Notes: generated from the sequence alone by a model not told the origin. DNA of 64,000 nt from Tethya wilhelma (GCA_964030475.1 CAXIPT010000001.1:2234449-2298448); one strand, 5' to 3'; positions 1 to 12,200 are shown, counted from the stretch's first letter. Translations and numbers: made by a program.

Positions 1-744
1 GTGCATGTGCAATGACAAAGTATTTTAGGGAAAACATTGCTTTGTTTGTATGCATACACTACAATTGCTCTCCACATTAACAGGTTGGAACACCACACTA
101 ATGATGGAGCCAGGCCATATAATTCTGAGCAACAATAGGGTGCAAATGGACAACATGAACTATAAGTATACAAATGCACAAGCCATGCAGTAAAAAAATA
201 TAATATTGTTCAGTGACAGTATTATGGTCATGAGAGCAGAGCACATTGAAATCAAACTCAATTACTACCAGGAAGATGTTGGTTAGTAGTAAAATGCTAG
301 GAATTACAGTTTGTAATATCGGGTAAACCAATGCAGAACAGTTTGTTTATTTTGACAGTGAGCTAACGATACTTAGCAGACTATACAAATATTCCCTGCA
401 CACACTTGAAGCTATAGCATTAAATAATCATCTTCTTCTTCCGGAAACCATTGAGGACATAACACAAGGAGTATCAAAGATTCTGCAGTGTCATTTTTTC
501 ACCTGTCTCCATAGATGTTTAACTATTAGGGACTATTTTTCTGTCCTTATTCAATTAAGTAACGAATCATGATATATCAGTGCAATGTTCCTGGACCAAG
601 CTAATTATGAAAAAACACTATGAATCTTTGTTGCGGTCTAGGAATCTAGCACTCTGACCTGCAACAGCCATTTTGAATTTGCCGCCTTATTTCACCGTGG
701 ATTGCAGCTAAAAAAGCAAGGGCTTCGTCTTGAAGACTGCTGTT

Positions 745-752
745 TGACGTCA
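745..752. promoter_or_regulatory. Perfect CRE palindrome (TGACGTCA), copy 1
   Basis: The 8-bp palindrome TGACGTCA is the consensus site for CREB/ATF bZIP dimers. It lies about 400 bp upstream of the bZIP start codon and 102 bp from a second identical site. The match is read directly from the sequence; function is inferred from position. Confidence 0.5.
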
Positions 753-846
753 CATCCGCTAAACTCCGTAAAATTTAGTAAATTGTTCCCGTAAATCATG
801 ACATGTTTCTGTATATTCTATAGTAATTTCTAGTAATCTAAAGACT

Positions 847-854
847 TGACGTCA
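847..854. promoter_or_regulatory. Perfect CRE palindrome (TGACGTCA), copy 2
   Basis: A second exact TGACGTCA, about 294 bp upstream of the bZIP start codon. Two full CREs so close together upstream of a bZIP gene are unlikely to be random, though binding is not shown. Confidence 0.5.
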
Positions 855-1147
855 GAATCTTAACTTGATTTGGATGATTTGTCATAGCACACGCACTGGC
901 GAGAACCAGTTACCAAGGGCTCGTGCCCTTGAGAAGGAGAATGGTAGTCAACTACTACAACTTCAAAACACTTAAATTGTGCGTGCACAAAGTCAGAGAC
1001 ACATCAAACTTTTTATAAAAGCTAGTCTTCCAAACAGAAAGCTGTGCTAATTTGCGTAAGTTGGAAAAGAGTCTACAAGTCAAGTTATATAATCTCAAGT
1101 GAAAGCTGGAGCCACTCCATCTCACTACCCTACAGCAAAGTCAAGGC

Positions 1148-2628
1148 ATGGAGCACTCAAGGAACAGTATATCTACAAGTGGAAACATGTATACTGTGAA
1201 TGATATGACACCAGAGACAGTAATGTCTGAGCTTAATCTCTTTAGTAAGTCCAGCTAATGGAACTGAGTAACCTCTGTATGCATCAGTGATGGTTTGACT
1301 GCAAACCCAACCTATATATTAAAAGCTATTATGGGACAGTCATAACTATACATATTTTACCCAATACATAATTACAGGATCAACAACTAGTGATTGGAAT
1401 TTGTCAAATGCCCACGGTGTCATTTACTCCAACGGAACAGTGTCAAACACCACTGCAGAGAGCCCTAATGTAGTGCTATCGTCAGTTTCATCACTAAAGA
1501 GTGAAGATCACTCAGACAAGAGCTCATCCACATTATCAAGTAAGCAAACATCCTTTATTCTTCACCAAGAATTGTGTCCAACCATCATTAGGAAAACTGT
1601 AAATCAATCCTAGGTCAACTATTACGTTGATCCACCATCACAACACTGAGAGCTGCAAAATTTACTCATTGTTTTCTCTTCTCCTGTTTGCAGATAGTGA
1701 AGTGTTCAGCGACTCTTATCATGGTGCAGCAGAGTTCCCAATGACCCCTCCAACATCAGAGTCGAGACCAAGCAATTCAGGCACAGGTAGTCAAGTTGAG
1801 GAGGACAGCGATGATATGCCTCCAAGAAAGAAGGTGTGTATACAGTGTATTTGTTCATACAATAATGTAATGGAGATATAGAGTGGAATTCTTTCCTTCC
1901 AATATCAAAGCATACTTGCAACATAATTGGATATCACACAATAATAATTATACTACAGTACAATTACTACTATCATAATGAATATGCAAATATACATCTC
2001 TGACTAATACCAGCAGCATAATTTAATGTGGAACATTCATCATGCTGTTGTTCTTCCACACATTACAGAGACATCCAGTACCTCCAGAGAAGAAGGATGC
2101 CAAGTACTGGGAGAGAAGAAAGAAGAACAATGATGCAGCAAAAAGGTCACGAGATCTCAGACGAAAGAAGATGGAAGACGAACTCAAAGTAGCAAAAGAC
2201 GCAATGCAAGAGAACCAGAAACTCAAGCAGGAGATAGACGTGAGTGTTAGATAATAATTCTATTGAATTGGTATATAAACTTGTACACTGTCTTCAAAGT
2301 GCATTGGGAATAGATTTGGAAGTAGTTGCTATAGTGCTAGTCCAACACTTGACCGAGTATTGCATGGAGAGCCACTAATTAAACAGTGACTGTATATGTT
2401 TGGGTGTACCATTGGCAATTCAATGCAGCTCCTCCACTCTCTACCGATAAATTATAGGTATTAAAGGCGGAGATCAACAGTTTGAGGAGGTTGCTAAAGG
2501 ATGCAAATATGACACTGTCTTTATGGATTAGAGCAAGACAAGCATCAGAACCATCAACTCAACTCCCGCCAATGCTCAGAGGCTCCAACGTGTCCTTTGT
2601 CAACTTTCCAGTGTCGACTGCAATCTAA
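1148..2628 (+). CDS. PAR-type bZIP transcription factor (HLF/DBP/TEF-like)
   Basis: Five exons keep phase across four GT-AG introns: 1148-1244, 1378-1539, 1694-1833, 2069-2239 and 2458-2628, giving 246 aa. The N-terminal half is Ser/Thr- and acid-rich, as in an activation region. After a basic patch (MPPRKK) comes [20 protein letters not shown], which matches the PAR-bZIP basic region: the KYW lead-in and the NNxAAKRSRD DNA-contact motif are both present. A leucine zipper follows, running into the last exon ([13 protein letters not shown]). PAR-bZIP proteins bind TTAYGTAA-like sites as dimers in the nucleus and often serve rhythmic or stress-responsive transcription. The start is the first ATG of an open exon and has no upstream rival. 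AATAAA-like signals lie near 2750. C/EBP or NFIL3 is less likely because the KYW...AAKRSRD block is PAR-like. The identity of individual paralogs cannot be set from sequence alone. Confidence 0.88.
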
Positions 2629-3531
2629 AACATCATGTTTCTTTGTCACATTGCATTAAACTGTCTCCTCTACCGAAAGATGTTTCATGTTTCTTCACAT
2701 CACTTTGTACCATTTGGAATCTTGTCCTAACTCTTTCCAATCATCATCATAAATAAAATAATATTATTGTTTTTGTTGTAACTATGGACTATGAAATTTA
2801 TATATATTTTTTTTTTCAGAACACACATGTAATTTGGAAAAAACACAACAAAAAGTATACCCGTTAACTGCACTTTTTCATTCTGTAACCACAATGTCAT
2901 GAAGAGCTGTAACTATACAAATGCCAGTGGTTAAGAATTGCGAGGAATTATCTAACAAAGGCATGTGCAAACCATGCTCTACAACATTCATATGTGGCCC
3001 TAAGACTCACAACACATCAAGTTATCAAGCAAAAAAGGAAATAAAAGCCCTTATCAGATGTTCTGCCAACCGGAACAAAAGCTGTATGCTATAATTTATA
3101 TAGTTCAGGATGCATGGGCATGAGAACAATAATAGAATTTTTACAGCTAACTGTATTATATAACACTTACTAAAGCCCCCAACCAGATAGTGGATCCAAC
3201 AACTGTATGTAGTTGTATGGGCACATCAAAAATTGAACAATATAGCTGCATGGTAATTTCTTCACTGATTATATTATAGCTAGCTTGTAGTAGTTATTGT
3301 CTCAGGAGTGTAAACAGTCCCAGTACAATGTCACCACAGAATAAGTGATGATATTTAGTAGACTTGCCGAATCATGTCCACACACATGCATGACATTGTT
3401 GTAATTCTTGGCTGTCTTACTGATGTCGCTACTAGTTAGTCACACAGGAGCAGTATATGCTGTCTGGGCTCCCTCTACGAGTATGTACCACTGTCTGTCT
3501 CTCATAGTGACACTGTCTGTTGCTTGCTTAC
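2629..3531. other. Gap between bZIP 3' end and truncated DARS1 3' end
   Basis: It holds the bZIP 3' UTR with AATAAA-type signals near 2750 and AT-rich unique sequence. I looked on the minus strand for the missing aspartyl-tRNA synthetase motif 2, motif 3 and flipping-loop sequences and found none. The only possible terminal exon is 3440-3474: it would add about 12 residues after an AG acceptor and then stop. Confidence 0.6.
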
Positions 3532-3911
3532 CTGATATGATTTTCGGTGTGTGGATCTCCACAAATCCCTGCGAAGTGAGGTACTCCCTGAACAGCCGAC
3601 AAACAGCAGCTTCAACTTGGAAAATGGCTTGATTGGTAGTTGTCTATGATAATCACATGTGTGTATATTTTTGCTGTTAGGAGGATGATCATTACTAAGG
3701 GTTGCCGCTTACTAAATCTCATTATAATGTCACACACCATGCACTCACACACACAGCAGAGAAGGTACAATGCAAGACTTAGTGTGCTTCTGCTGAGCTG
3801 GCAAGCCAGTATACGTGATCAGCTCTTGTTGGAAAGTATGGCAGTCACATGATTAGAATGCAATCAACCGACTTGCTAGCTCAACAAAGGTGTACTTGTG
3901 TCCTATCTCCT

Positions 3912-3960
<49 letters not shown>

Positions 3961-6736
3961 CAATAATATCAACATACTCGCAGATCAATTATCCTGTTAT
4001 CTAGCCGGGTGTCCTGGTTGACACGCCCCTGTGGTCCATCCTACAGCAGTTATACGTAAGCATGCCTAACAATACAACAAAGAAACAGCACATTCATCAT
4101 AACCCACATCTAGGTGCTCTGGTCTCATTGCATCTTCAATCTGGAGGGGAAGTTGTGGCACGGACTTGCTCAGACAGTAAATCTGAAGATAGTGATAAAA
4201 TTAAATGAATCTGGACACTTTCACAGCACACACACAATTATGGTGGTTCTTCAGAGGAACAATCCCATACACTGTTACTTGGTGCAAAACACAGAGAAGC
4301 ATTTTATAGACATTTATACACACATGATATACACACCTCTGAAAGGTTCTCCTTCAGATGGTGGACAGTAATAACTCATACTACCTGAAAACCCAACCTG
4401 GAACACTAACTTTACAATGGTAGAAGAAAAACAACACTATGACTGTATACTGAATGTATAGAGTATTAAATATTGATGTCTGAACCATGACTCTCTAGTC
4501 AACTTCCTTTTTTTCTTATTATTTCAATCATGTGTGAATCAGAAAGATTACCAAAAAGGCGTGAAATTGTCGTATAAAAGATTATGCTTGCAACTAAAAG
4601 AAAGAAAAACCCAAACAGAAAAAATAAAACCATGGGAGATATATATATATATATATTTATATAGGTAAACCATGACCTTTTCTAATTGCATATTGTTGAT
4701 TAAATTTTGAAGACAACCGCTAGAGTGTAGAGTACACATGCACTGATAATTATACATGAAGCACTTAGCAAAAGGTCAACCTCTCTATACCAGTGTTGCG
4801 AGAACTGTCAACCACGTGTTCTATCTTTGGCTCCAATACTACATTCCTCACCCTGTTGTGTGTACTTTTTCTCCTTCATTCATCCATCAGAACTTCTCTT
4901 TTGCACTAGACTCACCTTGGTGACTTTCAGCTCCACATCCTGCTGTGAACACCCAGTGATCTTTTCAGGAGAAGCAGCAATAACTCCCTCAATGTCAACT
5001 ATAGACTCCAAGTAGAGGCTATAATAAAATTGTACAGAACAGAAAACATGGCAAGATGCATAATCATAAATGCTAGCCACTTTCCACCATCCACAAGAGC
5101 AAGGCAGGGAACAAGACAAACACAATACTGCATGGATTGACACTTACTCAGAAGCATATCGCACCATCAATTTGCTAACTTGATCTGAGACCCCCAGAAC
5201 AGCCTGGATAGTGTGGTAGCGTTGACGAAGGACAAGGAAACATAGATTACCTGTGTGTGTGTGTGTTTGCCATTGCCTAGCAACCAAAGCTTTTTTAGGC
5301 TAATTGCTAGCTACTGGCTGGGTAGAGAAGACAATAGATGGTAAACAAAATAGTTACATGCCCTTAAGTGTGTGGAACTTGACTATGCATCAAGTGCCCC
5401 CCACTTAAGCATCACTTGACCATGCATCAAGTGCTCCCCCCCCCCTCAACTTAAGTGTCAATCAATTATAATTTGTGTGTGTGTGTGTGTGTGTGTGNGT
5501 GTGTGTGTGTGTGTGCGTGTGTGTGTGTGTGCATATGTGTGTGTGTGTGTGTGTGTGTGTATAATAAGTAATAGAGTAGATATGGTAGTGTTTGGAAGTG
5601 TCTGTGAACATGTGCGTGTGTGCAGAGACTTTCATCTTAAACAGCTGCCAAACCTCTAATGCTCTTGTATAACTCTGAATTCCTCATTCACTTAGCAATA
5701 CATTAATGCAAACAACCAACAAACAAACAGAACAAATTCCAACACACAAATTTCTTCAAATTTCACAAGCACATGCATCTACGGCAATAGGGAAACTTTC
5801 CAATCTCATTCTATTGCCATATTTGAACAACTTGCTCAAAATGGCTGCAGTCTTACAAGAGGAAGACACTGGTACTGTACTCTAAAACGAATGAAGATCA
5901 ATTTACAAAGTTATACAATTACCCTTCTAAAGATTCTAAGGAGATATTGCTATGTTTTGGAATGGTTTGAGCTCTAGTCCTGCACCAGCAACCAAGAATT
6001 ATGCAAGCATACTGTGTTCTTTATTATAACAACCAGTATCTTATTGCATGAGAAGTGAGGAAAAAGATCAGAGATGGTAACATTAACGAGGATGGAGAGA
6101 GACAAGCATTAGCAAACGCTCAGAAGGAGTGGGTACAATTATGATGAAAACAACAAAGAAAGTTTCATCACTATCAGTTATACCTTGCCTCAGAGTGCTT
6201 GGTGAGCTACGTAATACAAAATGTCAAAAGATCTGAATGTCACACTTTTACATAACAACCGTCATGCAGTTCAAGTTACAGCTACAATCAGCACATTTTA
6301 AAAATAAATTTTTAACTTGGTGCCAAGCGGCTCCTTTGAAAGAGGAAGTGAGTCCTGTTGTTGGTAAGATGTAGGTAGACACATGACAGCTTGAGGACAT
6401 CAAAGTGCAAATGTAGGGTACAGCACCATGGCTTGGTGGCAAGGAGTCGGGACCGTGAATCAGTCAATAAAGACAATGTAAAAAATATTACACAATTTGT
6501 AATAATATTCTGGTAGAGAAAAAACTACCTACTCTCACCCACAGTGACAACAGTATTACTCAATCATTTTCCACTGTTGTAAGTGTGCATGCATGGTCCT
6601 GTGGATGAGGAGATGTTCATTAAGACTTTCTACCGGTATTGAATAATATCCATACAATTATCATAATGTAGAACATGTAACGGCCCAACCACAATTTCTC
6701 AAGAAGAAAGACTTCAGTACTAACACCTTGTTAAAA

Positions 6737-6767
<31 letters not shown>

Positions 6768-8803
6768 CTTTAGCTGTTTCTTGTGGCAACATTAAGTTTT
6801 CAAACTATGCTCTGCACTCAAATCATTCCCCCAACCCTCCAATGATGATGCAACACCAGATGCTGTACCATAGAACACTTGGCATTGACAAGTGACATCA
6901 GCGTGATCACAACAAGACTAAGAGTGCTTTAAAGAATAACAGATGTATAATAATATTATATAAAACCTTACTATGGTATACAGAACCAATCTACAGCTGA
7001 TACATGACATATAGCATGACATAACATCTGCAGTTGACCTGAAGTGTACCCCTCCCCCCTCTACTAACCTGCACCCCTCCTAGCGTGCACACGTGCTCGG
7101 ACCAGCACCGTTTGACCAGCTTTATCCAATCCAAGAGCACGGATGTGTGTCCACTTGCGATCTAAAGTCAAGAAATGATAGTCAGATCACACCAAACAAA
7201 AAAAATTAACAAGATGTGGCAAGTGTGTTCACCAGTTTTCTCAGTCGATTGGATGATGGGTAGGTCACCGTAGAAGTCCTTTGAAGGATCCTGTACGGAA
7301 GGAGGACATGGGTTGAGTAATGGAAAGAGAAGCCTATAATACTGTATAGCGGGAAATTTTCGCTGGTGCAAAATTTCGTATAAACGCGCCAGAAGAAATT
7401 TTCGTAGTTTTAAATTTCGTATACGCGGCACGCGCTCGTATAAAGTAAATGCGGAAGTTAAATTTTCGCAGTTTTAATTTTCATATATTCGAACCGCATA
7501 CGAAATATACGAAAATTTCAACCATACGAAAATTTCCCGCTATACGGTACAAGGACAACAGTCAGTCTAAGTTGGTAATTTTCTATAAAATGCCTGGCAT
7601 ATGCATTGATTGCTCAAAGTATCTGATAATAATGGGGACAAGGCAATGCTAGTCTACTGAGCCAGAGCCCATTTTCTCTTTCTAATTTGTGAAAGGGGGT
7701 CTAGATCAATAGAGTATGATCATGTACAATGATGACAATGGTTAGGTTTTTGTCTACTAGGAACATAGTGTGTTGGGAAGGGGGAGGGATTCTAAAGACC
7801 ACACCCAGTAGGCTGTCAACTTATCTATGATGGTGGGGACAAAGGGGATCGGGGCTTGTACTGGAACAGATTATGAGGCATTGTGAAAGACTTCCCATAC
7901 AGAGGTTGTACTTCTTTTGACCCAAAGTTATGCAACTTGACTTACATCAGCTCTTTTCTGTGCAGCTTCAGCTTCCTGTAATAATTCAACAACAAATTAT
8001 GACCATTACCAACTACTGTGACCACAACAACAGCTGTGTCCAGTGCAACATGAACTTTGAACCACATTTTTAATGAGACAACTTGCACAACAATGAGTGT
8101 TAATTCTTGTGCTTCAATATTGCCACAAATTATGAATTCTGTTTAACAATAAATGTTGTCATGGTGGAATAACCTCATAGCCAGGCTCTCCCCTTACCGT
8201 TAGTACAAGGTCAAAGGAGAGAGCCTGGATATGAGGCTAACTGTGGAATGGTTGCTGCCTTAACACACCCACAAGCTTATCAAGCTATTAGCCTAGCAAA
8301 GGCACTCATGTTGTACCTCCTCTGACACAGAAGTAGCTTGTGGTGGATGGGACCCATTTTGACCTAATCTTGTTGCGCTACTGCTGGACATGCCCACAAC
8401 TATGCTTGGAGGATAAGCTTTAGGCTAAACAGAATCTTGAACAATTCGAGCCAAAATTGGCGACAACTAAAAAGCTAGACAGGTTGTTAGGCTTAGAGCA
8501 TAGATCTACATGTCTATCATGTTCAAGTTACAAGAGCAGAAACCGATGCTTTGAAGTGTTGCATTTTAAACAGCCTAGAGAATACCACACAACTTACCAA
8601 CTTTGCAGCCACTTCAGCCTTCCTTTTGGCCTTCTCCTCTTCCTTTTGCTGCTTCTTCAGGGCCTTCTTGGAGAGTGGTTTGCCTTCAGCACTGTGAATT
8701 ATTATACAAAGAGAGTGTCCTCAAGTCAACACAGATATAATGGAACATGCATAGGAAAAACAAGGATTTACTCTAGCGGTGTGGTATCAGCCTGCTCAGC
8801 CAT
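3532..8803 (-). CDS. DARS1: Cytoplasmic aspartyl-tRNA synthetase, N-terminal half only
   Basis: AspRS charges tRNA-Asp with aspartate in the cytosol. Ten phase-consistent exons are seen: 8803-8772, 8691-8598, 7975-7946, 7290-7233, 7161-7069, 5250-5148, 5018-4916, 4182-4108, 4040-3978 and 3643-3532. They give about 254 aa. An in-phase optional exon at 8424-8317 would add 36 aa. In order: a Lys-rich N-terminal helix ([18 protein letters not shown]), the [11 protein letters not shown] block, the OB-fold anticodon-binding domain ([21 protein letters not shown]), [26 protein letters not shown], and class II motif 1 with [11 protein letters not shown]. The last exon has a good donor (GTAAGC), but motifs 2 and 3 do not follow. 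About half of the usual ~500 aa is missing, so as drawn the product could not aminoacylate. An assembly break, a truncated copy or a pseudogene are all possible. It lies head to tail behind chimaerin, 414 bp away. Confidence 0.85.
3915..3956. repeat. (AC)n microsatellite
   Basis: About 21 AC units in the DARS1 intron between exons 9 and 10. Confidence 0.95.
5269..5337 (-). repeat. Dispersed ~70-bp repeat, copy 1 (reverse)
   Basis: Read on the minus strand, it matches the copies at 9634-9704 and 25129-25199. Shared words are CAGTA, GCAATTAGCCT and GGTTGCTAGGCAATGGCA, with scattered differences. It lies in a DARS1 intron. It is probably a short interspersed element or an internal piece of a MITE; no terminal inverted repeats are clear. 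Confidence 0.7.
5474..5560. repeat. (GT)n microsatellite containing an N
   Basis: An imperfect GT tract of about 87 bp in a DARS1 intron, with one undetermined base at 5498. The N marks a low-confidence or gap-closed position in the assembly. Confidence 0.95.
7340..7549. mobile_element. MITE-like element, family 1, copy a
   Basis: The ends are 23-bp terminal inverted repeats at 7340-7362 and 7527-7549 with one mismatch, starting TACYGTATAGCGGGAAAT. The 210-bp interior has no coding capacity. The length and ends closely resemble the element at 27754-27958. A non-autonomous Tc1/mariner-type or related transposon is likely. It lies in DARS1 intron 3, between exons 3 and 4. Confidence 0.8.
8317..8424 (-). 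other. Possible cassette exon of DARS1
   Basis: A 108-bp open segment between an AG acceptor (after CTGTTT) and a GT donor (GTACAA). It enters and leaves in phase 0, exactly the phase of the flanking exons (8691-8598 and 7975-7946). It would insert 36 Ser/Pro-rich residues into the N-terminal extension. No known AspRS has this segment to my knowledge, so transcript support is needed. Confidence 0.35.
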
Positions 8804-9217
8804 GGATGGTGTCGTTCAACTTTCAACTTCCTGTCAAGATCAGGATATTCTATTTGACACTCACTTTCTTTTGAGCAATTAATTATGACCATGTGTAGTA
8901 CCATTCTAAAGTGACGACCCTTACAAGATGCCTTGGGGTCGTCCAAGTTCCGGAATCTATATGTATCTGTAGCCTCATTCCCCAAGCTCCTAGCTCCTTC
9001 GCTCTGCACTGTCAGTGCTCAGGGCTTATTTTTGTATGTTGTATATACACTGTGGACTCAGGGGGGGAAAAACTTAATAGGGAGAATGATAATAATAATG
9101 CAATGAGAGGATAATGAGTTTAGCACAACAAAATCGATCGGATACATAGAACATCAATCAATACAAATGATACAAACAATGAAAACACCACACAACAAAG
9201 TTGAAACTGCATAACAG
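8804..9217. other. Gap between chimaerin 3' end and DARS1 start
   Basis: A 414-bp non-coding stretch. It must hold the chimaerin 3' UTR and the DARS1 promoter. No clear motif was recognised. Confidence 0.5.
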
Positions 9218-12200
9218 TTATCTGAAGAGAACATCGTGCTTTAGGATGACATATTCAACAAAGTTCTTCTGAATATGGAGATCTTTAACTAGAGTGTTCT
9301 CATTGTTAGGTGCTCTCATCAGTGTAGGAGCAAACACCACAGCCAAGTTACGTGCAGACATCTTGTTCTCATCGCTATGAGAATCAATCCTACAAGGAGA
9401 GAGAAAAGGGGAGATAAGAGTCGATGTTTATACGAGTGTCCCTTTACGTTGATGGTCTTACTTGTGAAGATGTTGAGCTAAGTGTTGGAGTGTTACGTAG
9501 TGTGCTTTTGGTAAGAGTTTGAGGGCATTGCCAAGTGGTTTCCAGTCCAAGTCAGGATCATCAGGATCCGTGATGTTAGCTGTACAGAGAGCAATCCCAT
9601 AATAATACAACTATAACAGGCATTGATTGCACTCTATTGTCACCTCCACCAAGCCAGTAACCAGCAATTAGCCTATATAAAACTTCGGTTGCTTGACAAT
9701 GGCAACCCCCCCCCAACACACACAACATACCTGTGATTTTTCTTATTTCACTGTACACATCATAAGTAATCAGAGGGATAGGCAACTCTCTCAGGTAGAG
9801 CTTTATAACGCCGGTGATGATATTCACATCGGTATACTGTGACAGATCAACATCTTCACCTGAAGGAACAATACCAAGGAAATTCCTAATTACATCATGT
9901 CTCAACTATTGACTAACAGTGGTAGTACGTACCAGTATCAAATTTCTCCTTGAGGTCCAATATTTCACTACTCTGACCTGATATTCTGTAGATGCCGTGC
10001 AATGACAATCCTAAAAAACAGGAACAGGAAGAAAATGTTATCATAACTTGAGACCACACACCCAACGGTACACAAATTAGTTTAAGTGTGAAACACGATA
10101 AGCCAACTGATACGACTGTGAGTGTTCAACACACCTCTGGACTGGATTTCACTCAAGCAGACACTGAGAATGTTGGGGACAACATTGCCTTCTAACTTGA
10201 CACGAGTCGTTAGATCAGCCCCAAACACTGCAGGTAGGGAAGAGACCACAACACAGGTGAGTAGTGTGATCAAAATTCATCTACAAGCAAACTTCCAGGC
10301 TACAAAAATACCCTATATACATGCTATCTCTATAGCTATATTCTGCAGCTTTTACCTCTCTTCACAAACTGTTTGTTGGGGTAGCACTCCATTTGAATAG
10401 CAATGGGTACGCACTGTTTGTGTATGTCCATGCCACAGTCTTTGCATTGCATGCCTTGGTACTTGAGACCCCAGAGAAAGTGATGACAGATCTCACACCA
10501 CGTGGGGCCCTTGTACGTGTGAAGCTGTACACAAGATAACAACAACCACAATGTATTAATAGTGAATGCAGAAGTCATTTATTGACTGGTACACAATATA
10601 TTGCACAATGTCACATGCAATGCGCACACACACACACACACACACACGAACACTGTTCTCTACCTGAAAGTTGTGTGCCTTATAGTAGGGAGACTGAGGT
10701 CCTGTGGTGTGTTTGAGGAGTTTAGCACTCTTGCCAGATGTGACAAACTGCACCATAAAAACAAGATGGAAGGTTTCATAATTATAATCGTCAAAGTTGC
10801 TGTTGTGTGAAATGGTTTATAATTGAGTCGAGTAATTACATCAGTGCTAGTGACTTACTCCTTTAAGAGTCTGGGAATGTTCATGAAGTTTGTCTGATAT
10901 GTTACACATGCTGTGTCTGATTGGGTGGGCCTCATTGCTGGACTTTCTTCCCCTAGTGTAACCCAAGGTGGTGGCCTTGCGAGCCTTGGCTTCCAGCTGA
11001 TGTGCTCTCGTAGCATCCATGCTTTTCGATCTCTCTGACTTATCAACGTTCACTGCATCTCTGCAAGTTCATACAAACACAAAGACAACTAGTAACCTCG
11101 TTGCACTTCCATTCAACATTCACAGATATCTCTATAACATACCTTAGTGTAGAAAATATTGCACTATATCTTTTCCCTTTGTCAACTGCTGACTTTTGAA
11201 TGGAAGAAGCACTGTGGACTCTACGAGCTGCAAGTGGTGATTTCTCTGCAATTGCAGCTCCACTTCTTAGAGGAACCTCCTCAGAAACAATGAGATTAGG
11301 AGTTGACCTAAAAAATCAGCAACCATCATGTCATTTAACATTATGACAAAGGTGGACAATCAGAGTCAACTCAATTCAGACATCACCTATCTCACCCAGC
11401 CCTCACCTTCTGTGATTCTTGGGAGAGAAATCCAGATCAGACTGCTCATCGTTTGAGTTAGGAGTTAGTATAGACTTTGCTGCCATTCCCGTAGTAACTG
11501 GCATGGGAGTCTGAGGAGCTGAACTGGAGCCCTGTTGGCGATCGAGGTCTGACTCCTGCAGCAGGTTGAGGTGTAGGACGGGGCTGGAGACTGGGCTGGG
11601 GGAGGGACTAGGAGGAGGGACCAGCTCCGTGGTGGAGTTCAGAGAGGTCATGGAGGTCATAGAACCAGTGGAGGTGGACCTCCAGGCAGCCCTACCTTTG
11701 AGACCTTTCACTCTCCTAAATAGGATGATGGTAGGTGTGTTTGTGTGTGTGTGAGATAGTTACGTTATGTATGGGGGAAGAACATGATGTCACTCATGTG
11801 TACATGAAATATTTCACTCCCTAGCTCACTTCTCAAAACAATCAACAATACTATACACAACCACAGACTAGACATGCACACTACACTACATCCAGACACA
11901 CTACACTGGCACTCACCTTCCATGTTGCCTTTTCAGTTTCTTTTGCGTCTTTTTTCTGGCCAGTGTGCAGGTCCTGCCCTCTTCCATGGTCTTGGCAACA
12001 TTGTGGTTTTGAAGATGGAGAGTTATGAGTCCATCTTCTACCAGGTCTTCAAGACTCTCAAACTTATTATCACCTGTGTACATCACAGGGACATGGAGTG
12101 AGTGTGTGTGTATGTAAACACACAATGATGATATGGGTATCACAACACTCCCTTCACATGTTACTACTACTAGTACTAGCTAGTAGTAGTACTTGCGAAT

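Larger units (their letters stand above)
1..1147. other. 5' flank of the bZIP gene, no coding exon seen
   Basis: I see no exon with splice sites or family similarity here. The only short open frame (minus strand, about 98-331) has no recognisable domain. The 700-900 part is the likely promoter of the downstream bZIP gene and holds the two CRE palindromes listed separately. Confidence 0.6.

Noticed and set aside
3440..3474. Terminal exon completing the aspartyl-tRNA synthetase
   Set aside because: It follows an AG and fits the phase, and EGAQTAY faintly recalls SEGGANVF, but it stops after about 12 residues and lies in a poor coding context. Kept only as a possibility in the DARS1 entry.
3408..3632. 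Plus-strand open frame of 74 codons
   Set aside because: It is the antisense shadow of the DARS1 motif 1 exon.
5477..5659. Open frame rich in Cys-Val repeats
   Set aside because: It is a translation of the (GT)n microsatellite, not a gene.
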